This document shows, piece after piece, positions 37,182 to 46,654 of a DNA stretch of 64,000 nt. The translations under genes and the position numbers were made by a program. The stretch lies in NCBI GenBank assembly GCA_943370285.1, contig CALRQJ020000005.1, forward strand, positions 124,001 to 188,000, given 5' to 3'. The stretch is from CALRQJ02 sp943370285. Its GTDB lineage: Bacteria; Bacteroidota; Bacteroidia; Chitinophagales; Chitinophagaceae. The notes beneath the pieces were generated by a model. The model saw only the letters and a program-made list of their open reading frames with translations, ran no database searches and was not told the DNA's origin. Each line of letters begins with the position of its first letter. Positions within the stretch are counted from its first letter, which is position 1.

Positions 37182-38132
37182 TTATAAATGAGAAAGGGAG
37201 TAATGCGTAGTAAAATTAGCTGTTTCGCCGGGTTCTACTACTTTTAGTCCAATCTTATTATTAAAGGCATCAGGTGCTGCACTCAAGTTTTCGATGGCAA
37301 TATTATTGCGGTGTGGTGGAATATAAATTTGTAAATAAGGATAAGTATCATCTGGCTTTATCTTCAAAGCAACCCCTTGTTTTGTATCGCTTAACAAACA
37401 AAACCGTTCCGGCATAGCTGTATCTAATTCAAAACAATTGTCATATTCTGTGGTGCCAATTGGTTTGGCTTCATTAAACAATCTGTAAGGCAATTTATCA
37501 CCTGTTGGTATCAACTCTGCATCAAACGCTAACATATGACTACTGGTAAATTGCAGCTCTAATTCATCCACTTTTTTACCAAAAGAAAAATACGGGTGCC
37601 AACCATCGGTTATTGGAAATGCTTGATCGCCATTATTACTAATTACCGTTTGAATGCTCAACGTATCATTTGGAAGCAAAGTGTATGTTACCCTACATTC
37701 ATAAGTAAAAGGGAAACCGGCATCGAAACCTTGATAGGCTGTTGAAAAAACAACATAGGCTTGATGTTCATCTTCATAAGTTGAGATAATATCAAAAGGC
37801 TGATCGTATAACAAACCGTGAATGGCATGCTTTTCGATAAAAAATCCTTTTACCTGATACGGCGTATTGTTCCATTCATATTGCCCTTTGTTTAACCTAC
37901 ACACATACGGACTCAATTTGGCGCTTTTGAACTCAGGGTTACCTTCTTGCAAATAGGTTTCAACACTACCTACTCCATCTACAACATTACATTCTTTCCC
38001 GTTCAGTTGAATGGAGAAATGATTCAACAAAGCACCCTTGCTGTAAACAATTGTTTTGGTGCCATTGTACTTATTGATGAGTTGTACTTCTTCTACCGGT
38101 CCAGACTGTTCAATGTTGATTTCGAATAACAT
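37182..38132 (-). CDS. galM: Aldose 1-epimerase (galactose mutarotase-like)
   Basis: 316 residues from the ATG at 38132 (the longer frame to 38171 is not needed). Galactose-mutarotase-like beta-sandwich; TDGWHPYFSFG with the catalytic His and the C-terminal acidic NIAIENLSAAPDAFN region are seen. Provides alpha-galactose for GalK. Its length and motifs match the epimerase-like group common in Bacteroidetes, so the exact sugar is not certain. Confidence 0.85.
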   Translation of the reverse strand: MLFEINIEQSGPVEEVQLINKYNGTKTIVYSKGALLNHFSIQLNGKECNVVDGVGSVETYLQEGNPEFKSAKLSPYVCRLNKGQYEWNNTPYQVKGFFIEKHAIHGLLYDQPFDIISTYEDEHQAYVVFSTAYQGFDAGFPFTYECRVTYTLLPNDTLSIQTVISNNGDQAFPITDGWHPYFSFGKKVDELELQFTSSHMLAFDAELIPTGDKLPYRLFNEAKPIGTTEYDNCFELDTAMPERFCLLSDTKQGVALKIKPDDTYPYLQIYIPPHRNNIAIENLSAAPDAFNNKIGLKVVEPGETANFTTHYSLSHL

Positions 38133-38262
38133 AAAATAGATTGAACCCGAAAAGTAGTAAGAATTGTACACTTTTTAGCATCCGGAATCATCTAAATACT
38201 ATACTTGAAATAAGCCGACTAAGAACAAAACTAACAACTGTTATCCTTTGTTGTTATTCCTG

Positions 38263-38270
38263 TAATTTTG
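38263..38270 (+). promoter_or_regulatory. Candidate -7 element of icmF
   Basis: TAATTTTG matches TAnnTTTG exactly, 23 bp before the ATG at 38294, which supports this start over the frame opening at 38141. Confidence 0.4.
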
Positions 38271-38293
38271 CCGCACATTACAACAGCACCCTC

Positions 38294-41200
38294 ATGGAGA
38301 ATATGCCACAACATAAAGTACGTATTGTTACCGCAGCGAGTTTATTTGATGGGCATGATGCCGCAATCAACATTATGCGTCGCATTATGCAAGCCAAAGG
38401 AGCAGAAATTATTCACCTTGGTCATAACCGAAGCGTTCATGAAATTGTAGAAGCAGCAATAGAAGAAGATGTACACGGAATCGCCATTACTAGCTACCAA
38501 GGTGGGCATGTAGAGTTTTTTAAGTACATGAAAGACTTGTTGGATGAAAACGGTTGCAGCCATATCAAAATTTTTGGCGGTGGCGGCGGCACTATACTTC
38601 CAGCAGAAATAAGAGAATTACACCAATACGGCATTTCAAGAATTTACTCTCCGGATGATGGTAGACAAATGGGTTTAGAAGGAATGATTGAAGATGTGAT
38701 CAAGCAATGTAGTCAAACCAAAACTAGCCATGCTCAGTTGAATGGAAAATTGCCTTTAAACGAAGTAAAAGATATTAGAAAAGTAGCAAGGGCCATCACA
38801 TTAGTGGAAAACGGCGGAGATGCTGCTGCATTGATCAATGATTTATCTCAATTAGATAAACCTTCATCCCAAACAAAAATACCAGTGCTTGGTATTACCG
38901 GTACCGGTGGTGCAGGCAAAAGTTCGGTAACCGATGAAATTGTTCGCCGTTACCTTACCACATTCATCAATAAAACAATTGCGGTTATTTCTGTTGACCC
39001 TAGTAAGAAAAAAACCGGCGGTGCATTGTTGGGAGACAGAATAAGAATGAATGCCATCTCTCACCCAAGAGCTTACATGCGGAGTTTGGCAACGAGAGAT
39101 GATAACACCGCACTTAGTGCTTATGTACAACAGGGGATTGATATTTGTAAAGCAGCCGGCTATGATTTCATCATTTTAGAAAGTGCAGGTGTTGGTCAAA
39201 GCGATGCTTCTATTCTTGATTTTTGCGATGTAAGTATGTATGTAATGACACCAGAATATGGTGCTGCTTCGCAGTTAGAAAAAATCAACATGTTAGATTA
39301 TGCCGATGTAGTGTGTATCAACAAATTTGATAAAGCCGGGGCATTAGACGCTTTGCATGATGTTAGAAAGCAGTTTAAACGCAATCATAATTTATGGACA
39401 GCAAAAGATGAAGAGCTACCCATAGTAGGTACGATTGCAGCACAATTTAACGATGCCGGTGTGAATGAATTGTTTGGTAAATTGATGAACACCATTGCAG
39501 AGAAAACAAGTGTTGAATTTCTGCATATTACTTCAACAACATACACAGCAGATACAACAACTAAAAGCCAAATCATTCCGCCGAAGAGAGTACGCTATCT
39601 GTCAGAAATTTCAGATCAAAATAGAGGTTATGATAATTGGGCGAATGAACAAGCTCTTATTGCCAGTAAGCTATATCAAATTAATGGTGTCATTGGCGAA
39701 AAAGAAACTAGTAATATTCCTGAATTACTAGCCATAAAACAACGTTACGAAGCACAACTTCACCCCGAAGCAAAAAAACTAATTGAGGCTTGGCCGGCAT
39801 TAGTAGCACAATACAAAAAAGATTTTTTTGAATATGAAGTGAGGGGAAAAGTAATTAAACAACCGTTGACTACTTTGTCCCTATCCGGAACAAAAGTACC
39901 TAAAGTGGTACTGCCCAAATACAAAGATTGGGGTGATATTTTGCGTTGGCAATTGCAGGAAAATATTCCGGGTGAATTTCCTTACACCAGCGGTGTATTT
40001 GAATTGAAACGCACCGGCGAAGATCCTACCAGAATGTTTGCCGGAGAAGGCGGACCTGAAAGAACCAACAAACGTTTTCACTATGTAAGTGTTGACCAAC
40101 CCGCTAAACGTTTGTCTACTGCTTTTGATAGTGTAACATTATACGGAGAAGACCCAGCTCATCGTCCGGATATATATGGAAAAATTGGCAATAGTGGTGT
40201 AAGCATAGCAACTGTTGATGATGCTAAAAAACTATACAGCGGTTTTGATTTATGCGATCCAAAAACATCAGTGTCTATGACCATCAACGGTCCGGCACCC
40301 ATCATCCTTGCCTTCTTTATGAATGCTGCTATCGATCAGCAATGTGAGCAAAAAATTGAAGAACTCGGACTTTGGGATGAAGTAAAAAAAATCAGTGAAG
40401 CAAAATATAAAGCCATACCCAAACCTATTTATTATAATCCGGCTTCGCCGGAAAGATTGCCCGAAGGCAATAATGGATTAGGTTTAAAATTATTAGGCTT
40501 AAGTGGCGACGAAGTGCTACCTAAAGACATATATGAAGCTTGTAAAGAAAAGGCTTTGCAAAATGTAAGAGGTACCGTACAAGCAGATATTTTAAAAGAA
40601 GACCAAGCACAAAACACTTGTATTTTTTCTACCGAATTTGCATTGAAATTAATGGGTGATGTGCAGCAATATTTTATTGAACAAAAAATTAGAAACTTTT
40701 ACAGTGTTTCCATCAGTGGTTACCATATAGCAGAAGCCGGTGCTAATCCTATTACGCAATTAGCTTTTACTTTAGCTAATGGTTTTACTTATGTTGAGTA
40801 TTACCTCAGCCGTGGTATGCATATCGACGATTTTGCGCCGAATTTATCTTTCTTCTTTAGCAATGGTATGGATCCGGAGTATTCAGTTATCGGCCGTGTA
40901 GCCAGAAGAATTTGGGCCAAGGCAATGAAACAAAAATACAAGGGTAATGACCGTTCTCAAAAGTTGAAGTATCATATCCAAACATCGGGACGCAGTTTGC
41001 ATGCACAAGAAATTGACTTCAACGATATCAGAACAACATTGCAAGCATTGTACGCCATTTACGATAACTGCAACAGCCTACACACCAATGCTTACGACGA
41101 AGCCATCACTACGCCAACTGAAGAAAGTGTTCGTCGTGCCATGGCTATTCAGCTCATCATTAACCGTGAATTAGGTTCTGCCAAAACGGAGAACTTTATT

Positions 41201-41668
41201 CAAGGCAGTTTTGCTATTGAAGAAATGACTGATTTGGTTGAAGAAGCGGTGTTGATGGAATTTGACCGTATTACTGAAAGAGGGGGTGTATTAGGTGCCA
41301 TGGAAAGAATGTACCAACGCAATAAAATTCAGGAAGAAAGTATGCATTATGAAATGCAGAAACATACCGGCGAATTGCCGTTGATTGGCGTTAATACATT
41401 CTTAAATAAAAAAGGAAGTCCAACTATTTTACCTAGCGAAGTCATTCGTTCTACTACCGAAGAAAAAGAACAACAAATTCAAAATTTATTGGCTTTTTGG
41501 AAACGCAATGAACAACATGCCGATGCTCAATTAGCGCAATTAAAAACAGTAGCTATCAATGGTGGTAATTTATTTGAACAGTTAATGGAGACTGTAAAAT
41601 ATTGTTCGTTGGGACAAATCACCAATGCCTTGTATTCGGTAGGTGGGCAGTATAGAAGAAATATGTAA
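38294..41668 (+). CDS. icmF: Fused B12-dependent acyl-CoA mutase with GTPase (IcmF type)
   Basis: 1124 residues from the ATG at 38294. Domain order: B12-binding domain (His21 in DGHDAAINIMRR as cobalt ligand), MeaB-like G-protein chaperone (Walker A TGTGGAGKSS, ESAGVGQSD, NKFDKAG) and the TIM-barrel mutase domain (FPYTSGVFELKRTGEDPTR and so on). This B12-GTPase-mutase order defines IcmF rather than methylmalonyl-CoA mutase. Expected reaction is isobutyryl-/pivalyl-CoA to n-butyryl-/isovaleryl-CoA. The glycine of the DxHxxG motif is Ala24. Monocistronic. Confidence 0.93.
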   Translation: MENMPQHKVRIVTAASLFDGHDAAINIMRRIMQAKGAEIIHLGHNRSVHEIVEAAIEEDVHGIAITSYQGGHVEFFKYMKDLLDENGCSHIKIFGGGGGTILPAEIRELHQYGISRIYSPDDGRQMGLEGMIEDVIKQCSQTKTSHAQLNGKLPLNEVKDIRKVARAITLVENGGDAAALINDLSQLDKPSSQTKIPVLGITGTGGAGKSSVTDEIVRRYLTTFINKTIAVISVDPSKKKTGGALLGDRIRMNAISHPRAYMRSLATRDDNTALSAYVQQGIDICKAAGYDFIILESAGVGQSDASILDFCDVSMYVMTPEYGAASQLEKINMLDYADVVCINKFDKAGALDALHDVRKQFKRNHNLWTAKDEELPIVGTIAAQFNDAGVNELFGKLMNTIAEKTSVEFLHITSTTYTADTTTKSQIIPPKRVRYLSEISDQNRGYDNWANEQALIASKLYQINGVIGEKETSNIPELLAIKQRYEAQLHPEAKKLIEAWPALVAQYKKDFFEYEVRGKVIKQPLTTLSLSGTKVPKVVLPKYKDWGDILRWQLQENIPGEFPYTSGVFELKRTGEDPTRMFAGEGGPERTNKRFHYVSVDQPAKRLSTAFDSVTLYGEDPAHRPDIYGKIGNSGVSIATVDDAKKLYSGFDLCDPKTSVSMTINGPAPIILAFFMNAAIDQQCEQKIEELGLWDEVKKISEAKYKAIPKPIYYNPASPERLPEGNNGLGLKLLGLSGDEVLPKDIYEACKEKALQNVRGTVQADILKEDQAQNTCIFSTEFALKLMGDVQQYFIEQKIRNFYSVSISGYHIAEAGANPITQLAFTLANGFTYVEYYLSRGMHIDDFAPNLSFFFSNGMDPEYSVIGRVARRIWAKAMKQKYKGNDRSQKLKYHIQTSGRSLHAQEIDFNDIRTTLQALYAIYDNCNSLHTNAYDEAITTPTEESVRRAMAIQLIINRELGSAKTENFIQGSFAIEEMTDLVEEAVLMEFDRITERGGVLGAMERMYQRNKIQEESMHYEMQKHTGELPLIGVNTFLNKKGSPTILPSEVIRSTTEEKEQQIQNLLAFWKRNEQHADAQLAQLKTVAINGGNLFEQLMETVKYCSLGQITNALYSVGGQYRRNM

Positions 41669-41732
41669 AAGGGTTTTGTTACCAGCATATTGCAAGTAGC
41701 AACACGAACATCGTTGTGTCACTCACTTGTAC
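41669..41732 (+). repeat. Copy B of the dispersed 3'-flanking repeat
   Basis: Begins right after the icmF stop codon. Aligns with the sequence after the paaA stop (14201-14259), with shared TTTTGT, AGCAT, a variable middle and CGTTG-GTC-C-CACTTGTAC near the end. Confidence 0.5.
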
Positions 41733-41754
41733 CATGATGCATGTATCAGCTTTT

Positions 41755-42645
41755 TTACAAATCCGCCAACTTAAAACTGTCTTTCATGCGTATGCCTTTT
41801 TCGGTCTGTTGTAAATTACAACATTCAATAGTGGCATCATGCTCAAAAAATAAAGTGTAGTTATTATCAACGGCTTCTTGTAAAAACGCTTCTTTTTCAT
41901 TGAGTGTAGTAAACGGAAACATATCATACCCCATTACATAGGGCAAGGGAATATGTGCTGCCGATGGCAATAAATCGGCCATATACACAATGGTTTGTCC
42001 TTTGTAATGTATGACCGGCAACATCATAGAACGGGTATGCCCTTCGGTGAATTTTACAGATATAGTATCGGTAAAAGCAGCAGTAACAAGGCCCGGGGGA
42101 TACGCCATCCAATCGCCGGGTTTTGATTCCACTTCGTTAGGATGTGAAATAAAATTCAACTGACCGGTTTCTTGTATAGGTAAAATATTTTCTTTCAAAA
42201 AAGAAGCTCTTTCTCTTTTATTGGGTGTTACAGCCCAATCCCAATGCAATTTTGTACTCCAAAATTTAGCATGCTTAAAAGCAGGAACCAATGCATCGCC
42301 TTGCCGTTCAATACTTCCACCGCAATGGTCAAAATGCAGATGCGTTAAAAAAACATCGGTAATATCATCCTTAATAAATCCATGCGTAGCTAAAGATTTT
42401 TCTAAGCTATCATCACCATGCAAATAATAATGACCAAAAAATTTGGCATCTTGCTTATTGCCCATACCATTATCTATCAAGATTAAACGGTTGCCAACTT
42501 CAATCAACAAACAGCGCAAAGCCCAAGGACACATATTGTTGTTGTCGGCAGGATTTAATTTATTCCAAATACTTTTTGGCACTACACCAAACATAGCACC
42601 GCCATCTAATTTAAAATATCCGGCATTAACACTATACAGTTTCAT
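41755..42645 (-). CDS. MBL-fold metallo-hydrolase
   Basis: 296 residues. The metal motif HLHFDHCGG, a downstream His in FTEGHTRSMM, and Asp in VYMADLLPSAAH are conserved, so two metals are probably bound. It resembles the lactonase/quinolone-like MBL group; the substrate is unknown. The start overlaps the end of the MFS gene by 14 bp, giving a translationally coupled pair. Confidence 0.87.
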   Translation of the reverse strand: MKLYSVNAGYFKLDGGAMFGVVPKSIWNKLNPADNNNMCPWALRCLLIEVGNRLILIDNGMGNKQDAKFFGHYYLHGDDSLEKSLATHGFIKDDITDVFLTHLHFDHCGGSIERQGDALVPAFKHAKFWSTKLHWDWAVTPNKRERASFLKENILPIQETGQLNFISHPNEVESKPGDWMAYPPGLVTAAFTDTISVKFTEGHTRSMMLPVIHYKGQTIVYMADLLPSAAHIPLPYVMGYDMFPFTTLNEKEAFLQEAVDNNYTLFFEHDATIECCNLQQTEKGIRMKDSFKLADL

Positions 42646-43948
42646 ACGATTTTTTTTTCTTTTGTGCAGCAGCAGTGTACCACAACAAGAACAATCCGAT
42701 TATAAAAAATACCATTAAAGCTAAAACAGAATTACGTTGCGAACCGCCGGCCAATTCCGTAATAAATCCAAAACTAAACATCCCAATAACGATGGCAATT
42801 TTTTCAGTCACATCAAAAAAGCTAAAGAACGATGTAGTATCTTTTGTTTCGGGCATCAGCTTGGCATAAGTACTTCTACTTAAAGATTGAATACCACCCA
42901 TTACGAATCCAACCACTGAAGCCAACATGTAAAATTCATTGATGCCACCTTTAGGTATCATGTATCCGGCAAAGCAAATACCAATCCATATCACCACAGC
43001 CAACATTAATGTTTTAATATTACCCATTTTAGCAGATAATTTTGACATAAGAATGGCACCCGGAATAGCAACTAACTGTATCAATAAAATAGCGATGATT
43101 AAATTATCTACCGGAATAGCCAATTCACTTTTGCCGTATAATGTGGCAGCCAACATTACCGTTTGTACACCCATATTGTAAAAGAAAAATGCAATCAAAA
43201 AGCGTTTCAACACTTTTAGTTCGTTGAGTTGATGCCATACTTTTCGCAATTCAATAAATCCATTTGCAAAAATATTATGGTTAGGCCGGTTAGCACTTGG
43301 TCTGCCTTTAGGTAAAATACTTAGTGGAATTTGGGCAAAAGCAAACCACCAAATACCTACTAATAAAAATGAAATTTGTAACGACTGCCCGGCAGTTTCA
43401 AATCCAAACCACTCTTTTTTAAACAGCAAAACAAAACAAACAATTTGCAACAGCACACTACCGATATAACCCATCGAAAATCCTTTGGCACTAATCTTAT
43501 CTCGGTCTTCTTCAGCGGCTATTTCGGGTAAGTAAGAATTGTAAAATACCAAACTACTCCAATAACCAATACAGGCTAAAATCACCAATACAATTCCTAA
43601 TCCAATATGTGCACCATCAAAAAAGTACAGGCCGCTGCAAGCAATGCTACCCATGGTACAGAAGAAGCGTAAAAAAGATTTTTTGTTGCCTTTGTAATCG
43701 GCAATAGAAGATAAAATGGGAGACATCAACGCCACAATTAAAAAAGCAAAACCAAGGGCATAATTGTAGAGTGCCGTATTTACAAAAGTTCGGCCTAAAA
43801 AATGAACTTCATTACTGCCATCTGCTGCTTTGGTAACTTCTTCGTAATAAGCAGGAAACATAGTTGATGTAATAACAAGGTTGTACACCGAATTGGCCCA
43901 ATCGTACATGGCCCAACTATTAATAACTTTTTTAGAAGCCGTTTTCAT
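42632..43948 (-). CDS. MFS transporter, UMF1 family
   Basis: 438 residues, about twelve membrane segments. The N-terminal WAMYDWANSVYNLVITSTMFPAYY is typical of the UMF1 (vacuole effluxer Atg22-like) family, and GGIQSLSRSTYAKLMPE is its C-half signature. Substrate unknown. First gene of the pair with the MBL hydrolase. Confidence 0.88.
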   Translation of the reverse strand: MKTASKKVINSWAMYDWANSVYNLVITSTMFPAYYEEVTKAADGSNEVHFLGRTFVNTALYNYALGFAFLIVALMSPILSSIADYKGNKKSFLRFFCTMGSIACSGLYFFDGAHIGLGIVLVILACIGYWSSLVFYNSYLPEIAAEEDRDKISAKGFSMGYIGSVLLQIVCFVLLFKKEWFGFETAGQSLQISFLLVGIWWFAFAQIPLSILPKGRPSANRPNHNIFANGFIELRKVWHQLNELKVLKRFLIAFFFYNMGVQTVMLAATLYGKSELAIPVDNLIIAILLIQLVAIPGAILMSKLSAKMGNIKTLMLAVVIWIGICFAGYMIPKGGINEFYMLASVVGFVMGGIQSLSRSTYAKLMPETKDTTSFFSFFDVTEKIAIVIGMFSFGFITELAGGSQRNSVLALMVFFIIGLFLLWYTAAAQKKKKSYETV

Positions 43949-43997
43949 GCAGCAGGTTTTTGGATTTTAAAGATAGGGATTCGGCTCAGTAAAAAAT

Positions 43998-44027
43998 AAA
44001 AGCACCCTTTTTCAACAAGAGTGCTTT
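43998..44027 (-). terminator. Terminator of the lipoprotein gene
   Basis: On the minus strand AAAGCAC...GTGCTTTT followed by ATTTTTT, downstream of the stop at 44048. Confidence 0.65.
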
Positions 44028-44047
44028 AGGAGAAAATACCTTTTCTA

Positions 44048-44482
44048 TTATTTTATGGTAGTCGTATCTGAAGGTGTAGCTGCTTGTTGACCAACGGTTT
44101 TAATGTCTTTCAAATTATTATCGGCCAATACCACTCTAACTTTATTGCCGTTGAAAACACTATCGGTAATCAACATTTGTATAGCCATAAAACTTACCTC
44201 TGCGGCAGGATTATCTTTCAACGCTTTTTCATCTACCACAAATTTCACCACATAGGTAGAGTCTTTTAATAACTGTACTGACTTTTGAGTAGAATCGTCG
44301 AAGAAACCAATCTTCAGAAGATAATTACCCAGCTTAGTTGCCTCTGCTTCTGTAACCCCTTCGCCTTTCAAATACACTTCGCTTTTGCTATTAATGGTTA
44401 CTTTTTTACCATAAGGATTGAGGAGATTGCAAGCAGAAACTGCTACGAGTAAAACAAGTAAGAAGCCAAACGTTTTTTTCAT
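44048..44482 (-). CDS. Putative lipoprotein
   Basis: 144 residues from the ATG at 44482. Signal peptide II with lipobox AVSAC (Cys at about residue 17). The rest is a small soluble domain (KSEVYLKGEGVTEAEATKLGNYL) with a Thr/Pro-rich tail. The family is not recognised. It follows uppP by about 75 bp on the same strand. Confidence 0.7.
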   Translation of the reverse strand: MKKTFGFLLVLLVAVSACNLLNPYGKKVTINSKSEVYLKGEGVTEAEATKLGNYLLKIGFFDDSTQKSVQLLKDSTYVVKFVVDEKALKDNPAAEVSFMAIQMLITDSVFNGNKVRVVLADNNLKDIKTVGQQAATPSDTTTIK

Positions 44483-44556
44483 GATTGATAGTTTAGTAGC
44501 CGAAAGATGCAACAATTGCTATTGTTAAACCATCCGTAGCAGTGGGTATTTACAAG

Positions 44557-45357
44557 CTAGTTGAAATAATCAGTGGTGTAGATGAGCACCAATAAAATGA
44601 TGCCGCCAATAATTCTGTACCATCCAAAAAACTTAAAGCCATGCTTTTGCAAATAGCCAATAAAGAATTTAATGGCCAACATAGCTACGATAAATGCTAC
44701 GATATTGCCAACTGCTAGTGCAATTAAATTATCTGTATTGGTGAGCATTTCGGGAGTTTCCTTATATGCTTTCAATAGTTTATAACCTGTTGCGGCGGCC
44801 ATGGTTGGCACGGCAAGAAAAAATGAAAACTCTGCTGCTAAATTTCTAGTTAGTTTTTGTTGCATACCACCAATAATACTTGCTGCACTACGACTAACTC
44901 CGGGAATCATTGCAACACACTGCCAAACGCCAATAAAAAATGCTTTTACAAAACTGATATCTTCTTCTTTTTCTATGGGATGATCTTTGAATAAATTATC
45001 GATAAATAACAATACCACACCTCCTGCCAACATAGTGATAGCAACGGTTAAAGGACTTTCTAATAAGGCATCAATTTTATCACTCAACAAAAAACCAAGT
45101 GCTAATGCAGGAATAACAGCTACAATCAACTTCAAGTAAAAATTCCAGCGGTTGAGTGGAAAGAACTTTTTGCGGTACAGTACCACCACACTTAAAATAG
45201 CACCCAACTGAATCGCCACTTCAAACAGTTTGGTAAAATCATCTTTAGCAATGCCCAATAAAGAACTGGCGATAATCATATGTCCGGTACTGCTGATGGG
45301 TAAAAATTCCGTTAATCCTTCTACTATTGCGATAATAACAGCTTCAAAAATGGTCAT
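44557..45357 (-). CDS. uppP: Undecaprenyl-diphosphatase
   Basis: 266 residues, polytopic BacA-type phosphatase. EGLTEFLPISSTGH (Glu/Ser-rich motif 1) and PGVSRSAASIIGG (motif 2 with the catalytic Arg) are intact. Recycles undecaprenyl pyrophosphate for peptidoglycan and other envelope polymers. Part of the conserved ftsX-DUF3098-uppP neighbourhood, although a hairpin terminator lies just upstream. Confidence 0.96.
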   Translation of the reverse strand: MTIFEAVIIAIVEGLTEFLPISSTGHMIIASSLLGIAKDDFTKLFEVAIQLGAILSVVVLYRKKFFPLNRWNFYLKLIVAVIPALALGFLLSDKIDALLESPLTVAITMLAGGVVLLFIDNLFKDHPIEKEEDISFVKAFFIGVWQCVAMIPGVSRSAASIIGGMQQKLTRNLAAEFSFFLAVPTMAAATGYKLLKAYKETPEMLTNTDNLIALAVGNIVAFIVAMLAIKFFIGYLQKHGFKFFGWYRIIGGIILLVLIYTTDYFN

Positions 45358-45378
45358 GTGGAGTTATTTTCTTGTTAC

Positions 45379-45405
45379 AAAAAAAGCGGTGTTTCCACCG
45401 CTTTC
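45379..45405 (-). terminator. Intrinsic terminator between DUF3098 gene and uppP
   Basis: On the minus strand GCGGTG-GAAA-CACCGC followed by seven T, a perfect short stem with a GNRA loop. It lies 20 bp after the DUF3098 stop and 22 bp before the uppP start, so read-through would be needed for a single transcript. Confidence 0.8.
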
Positions 45406-45425
45406 AAATCTTTTACATGCAATAC

Positions 45426-45677
45426 TTATGCGGAAGCTTTTGGCTTTTTGAAAATAGCATATATCTCTACCAATAATCCCAAAATAATCAAAATAGGAGC
45501 AACCGTTACTCTTGTAGTACTGTACACCACAGCATTATCAAACTGATTGGCATCGGCATTTTTGCCACCACTCATTAAAAACATGCCTATGGCAATAATC
45601 ACTGCACCAATACCCATCCACATATAATTGTCTTTGGTAAACAGCGGTAAAGACTTCTTTTCGTTCTTCTCACTCAT
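45426..45677 (-). CDS. DUF3098 family small membrane protein
   Basis: 83 residues from the ATG at 45677, two predicted membrane helices (about 18-36 and 58-76) with NYMWMGIGAVIIAIGMFLMSGG. DUF3098 is nearly always found between ftsX and uppP in Bacteroidetes; its role is unknown but probably in cell envelope or division. Confidence 0.85.
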   Translation of the reverse strand: MSEKNEKKSLPLFTKDNYMWMGIGAVIIAIGMFLMSGGKNADANQFDNAVVYSTTRVTVAPILIILGLLVEIYAIFKKPKASA

Positions 45678-45723
45678 AACGGTTAATTGAGGTTGCAATA
45701 ATAAGTAAAGTTTTCAAATTGAG

Positions 45724-46596
45724 TTAATAGAGGTCGTCAAGGCTCATTTTAAGGTATTTCATCACACTTCTGTGGGTACTAATTACCGATATGGCAATAC
45801 CAATCAAAATGATACCAATACAAAGCAATGTCAACCAGCTCACATCTCTAATCGCTTTCAACTCTGGTATTTGGCTCTCGGCAAAAAACAACAAAGCAAA
45901 AAAGCCCGCCAACGCCACACCTGCCGATATAGCACCATTAATCACTGCTTTAATATCCATCGGTTTAGCAATAAACCACCTTGTAGCACCTACCATTTGC
46001 ATGGTTTTAATCAAAAAGCGATTGCTGAACATCGCTAGTCGTATGGTATTATCAATCAAAATAATCACCACAATACAAAGTATAATAACCACAACCAATA
46101 AAATGATACTAATGCGTTTAATATTGGCATTCAAATTATCAACCAAAGCCTGTGGATATTGAACATCCATCACCGCAATATTCTTCTCCAATTCCGCTTT
46201 TATGGTAGCCAATGTATCGGGATGCACATAATCGTTCTTCATCTTAAAATCAATACTAGCCGGTAAAGGATTGGCTTGTAAAATATTGGCCCAATCTTTA
46301 TTACCATCAGCAATAAATTTTTGGCGAGCTAGTTCTTTTGTAATGTATTTGTATTCTTTCACATAAGGCTGTGTAGCAATATAACCCACTAAAGCTGCAC
46401 TATCTTTAGGTGTAATATTTTCCCTCAGGTAAGCCCTTACCTCTACATTTTCTTTAAAATATTGACCCAGTTTATTGGCATTAATTACCACCCAACCTAA
46501 AATTCCTAGAATAAATAAAACCAGTGAAACCCCTAAAATGGCCATAAAATATGAAGGTTGCGACCGTTTTGCCGAGGCTTTTCCAAATTGCGTCAT
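45724..46596 (-). CDS. ftsX: Cell division protein FtsX
   Basis: 290 residues with one N-terminal and three C-terminal membrane helices around a periplasmic loop (about 50-165), the FtsX/ABC permease-like layout. With FtsE it controls septal peptidoglycan hydrolases. No ftsE is adjacent, as is usual in Bacteroidetes. It is followed 46 bp later by the DUF3098 gene. Confidence 0.92.
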   Translation of the reverse strand: MTQFGKASAKRSQPSYFMAILGVSLVLFILGILGWVVINANKLGQYFKENVEVRAYLRENITPKDSAALVGYIATQPYVKEYKYITKELARQKFIADGNKDWANILQANPLPASIDFKMKNDYVHPDTLATIKAELEKNIAVMDVQYPQALVDNLNANIKRISIILLVVVIILCIVVIILIDNTIRLAMFSNRFLIKTMQMVGATRWFIAKPMDIKAVINGAISAGVALAGFFALLFFAESQIPELKAIRDVSWLTLLCIGIILIGIAISVISTHRSVMKYLKMSLDDLY

Positions 46597-46654
46597 GCGT
46601 AAGTATTATAGGGTTAACTAAGGTGCAAAAGTAGGGTATTGAAAGCTAAAACCT

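Noticed and set aside
38231..38244. CTAACAACTGTTAT upstream of icmF, one base off the TetR operator dyad
   Set aside because: A 10-base dyad with one mismatch is expected by chance once or twice in a window this size, and the central bases do not match the paa sites.
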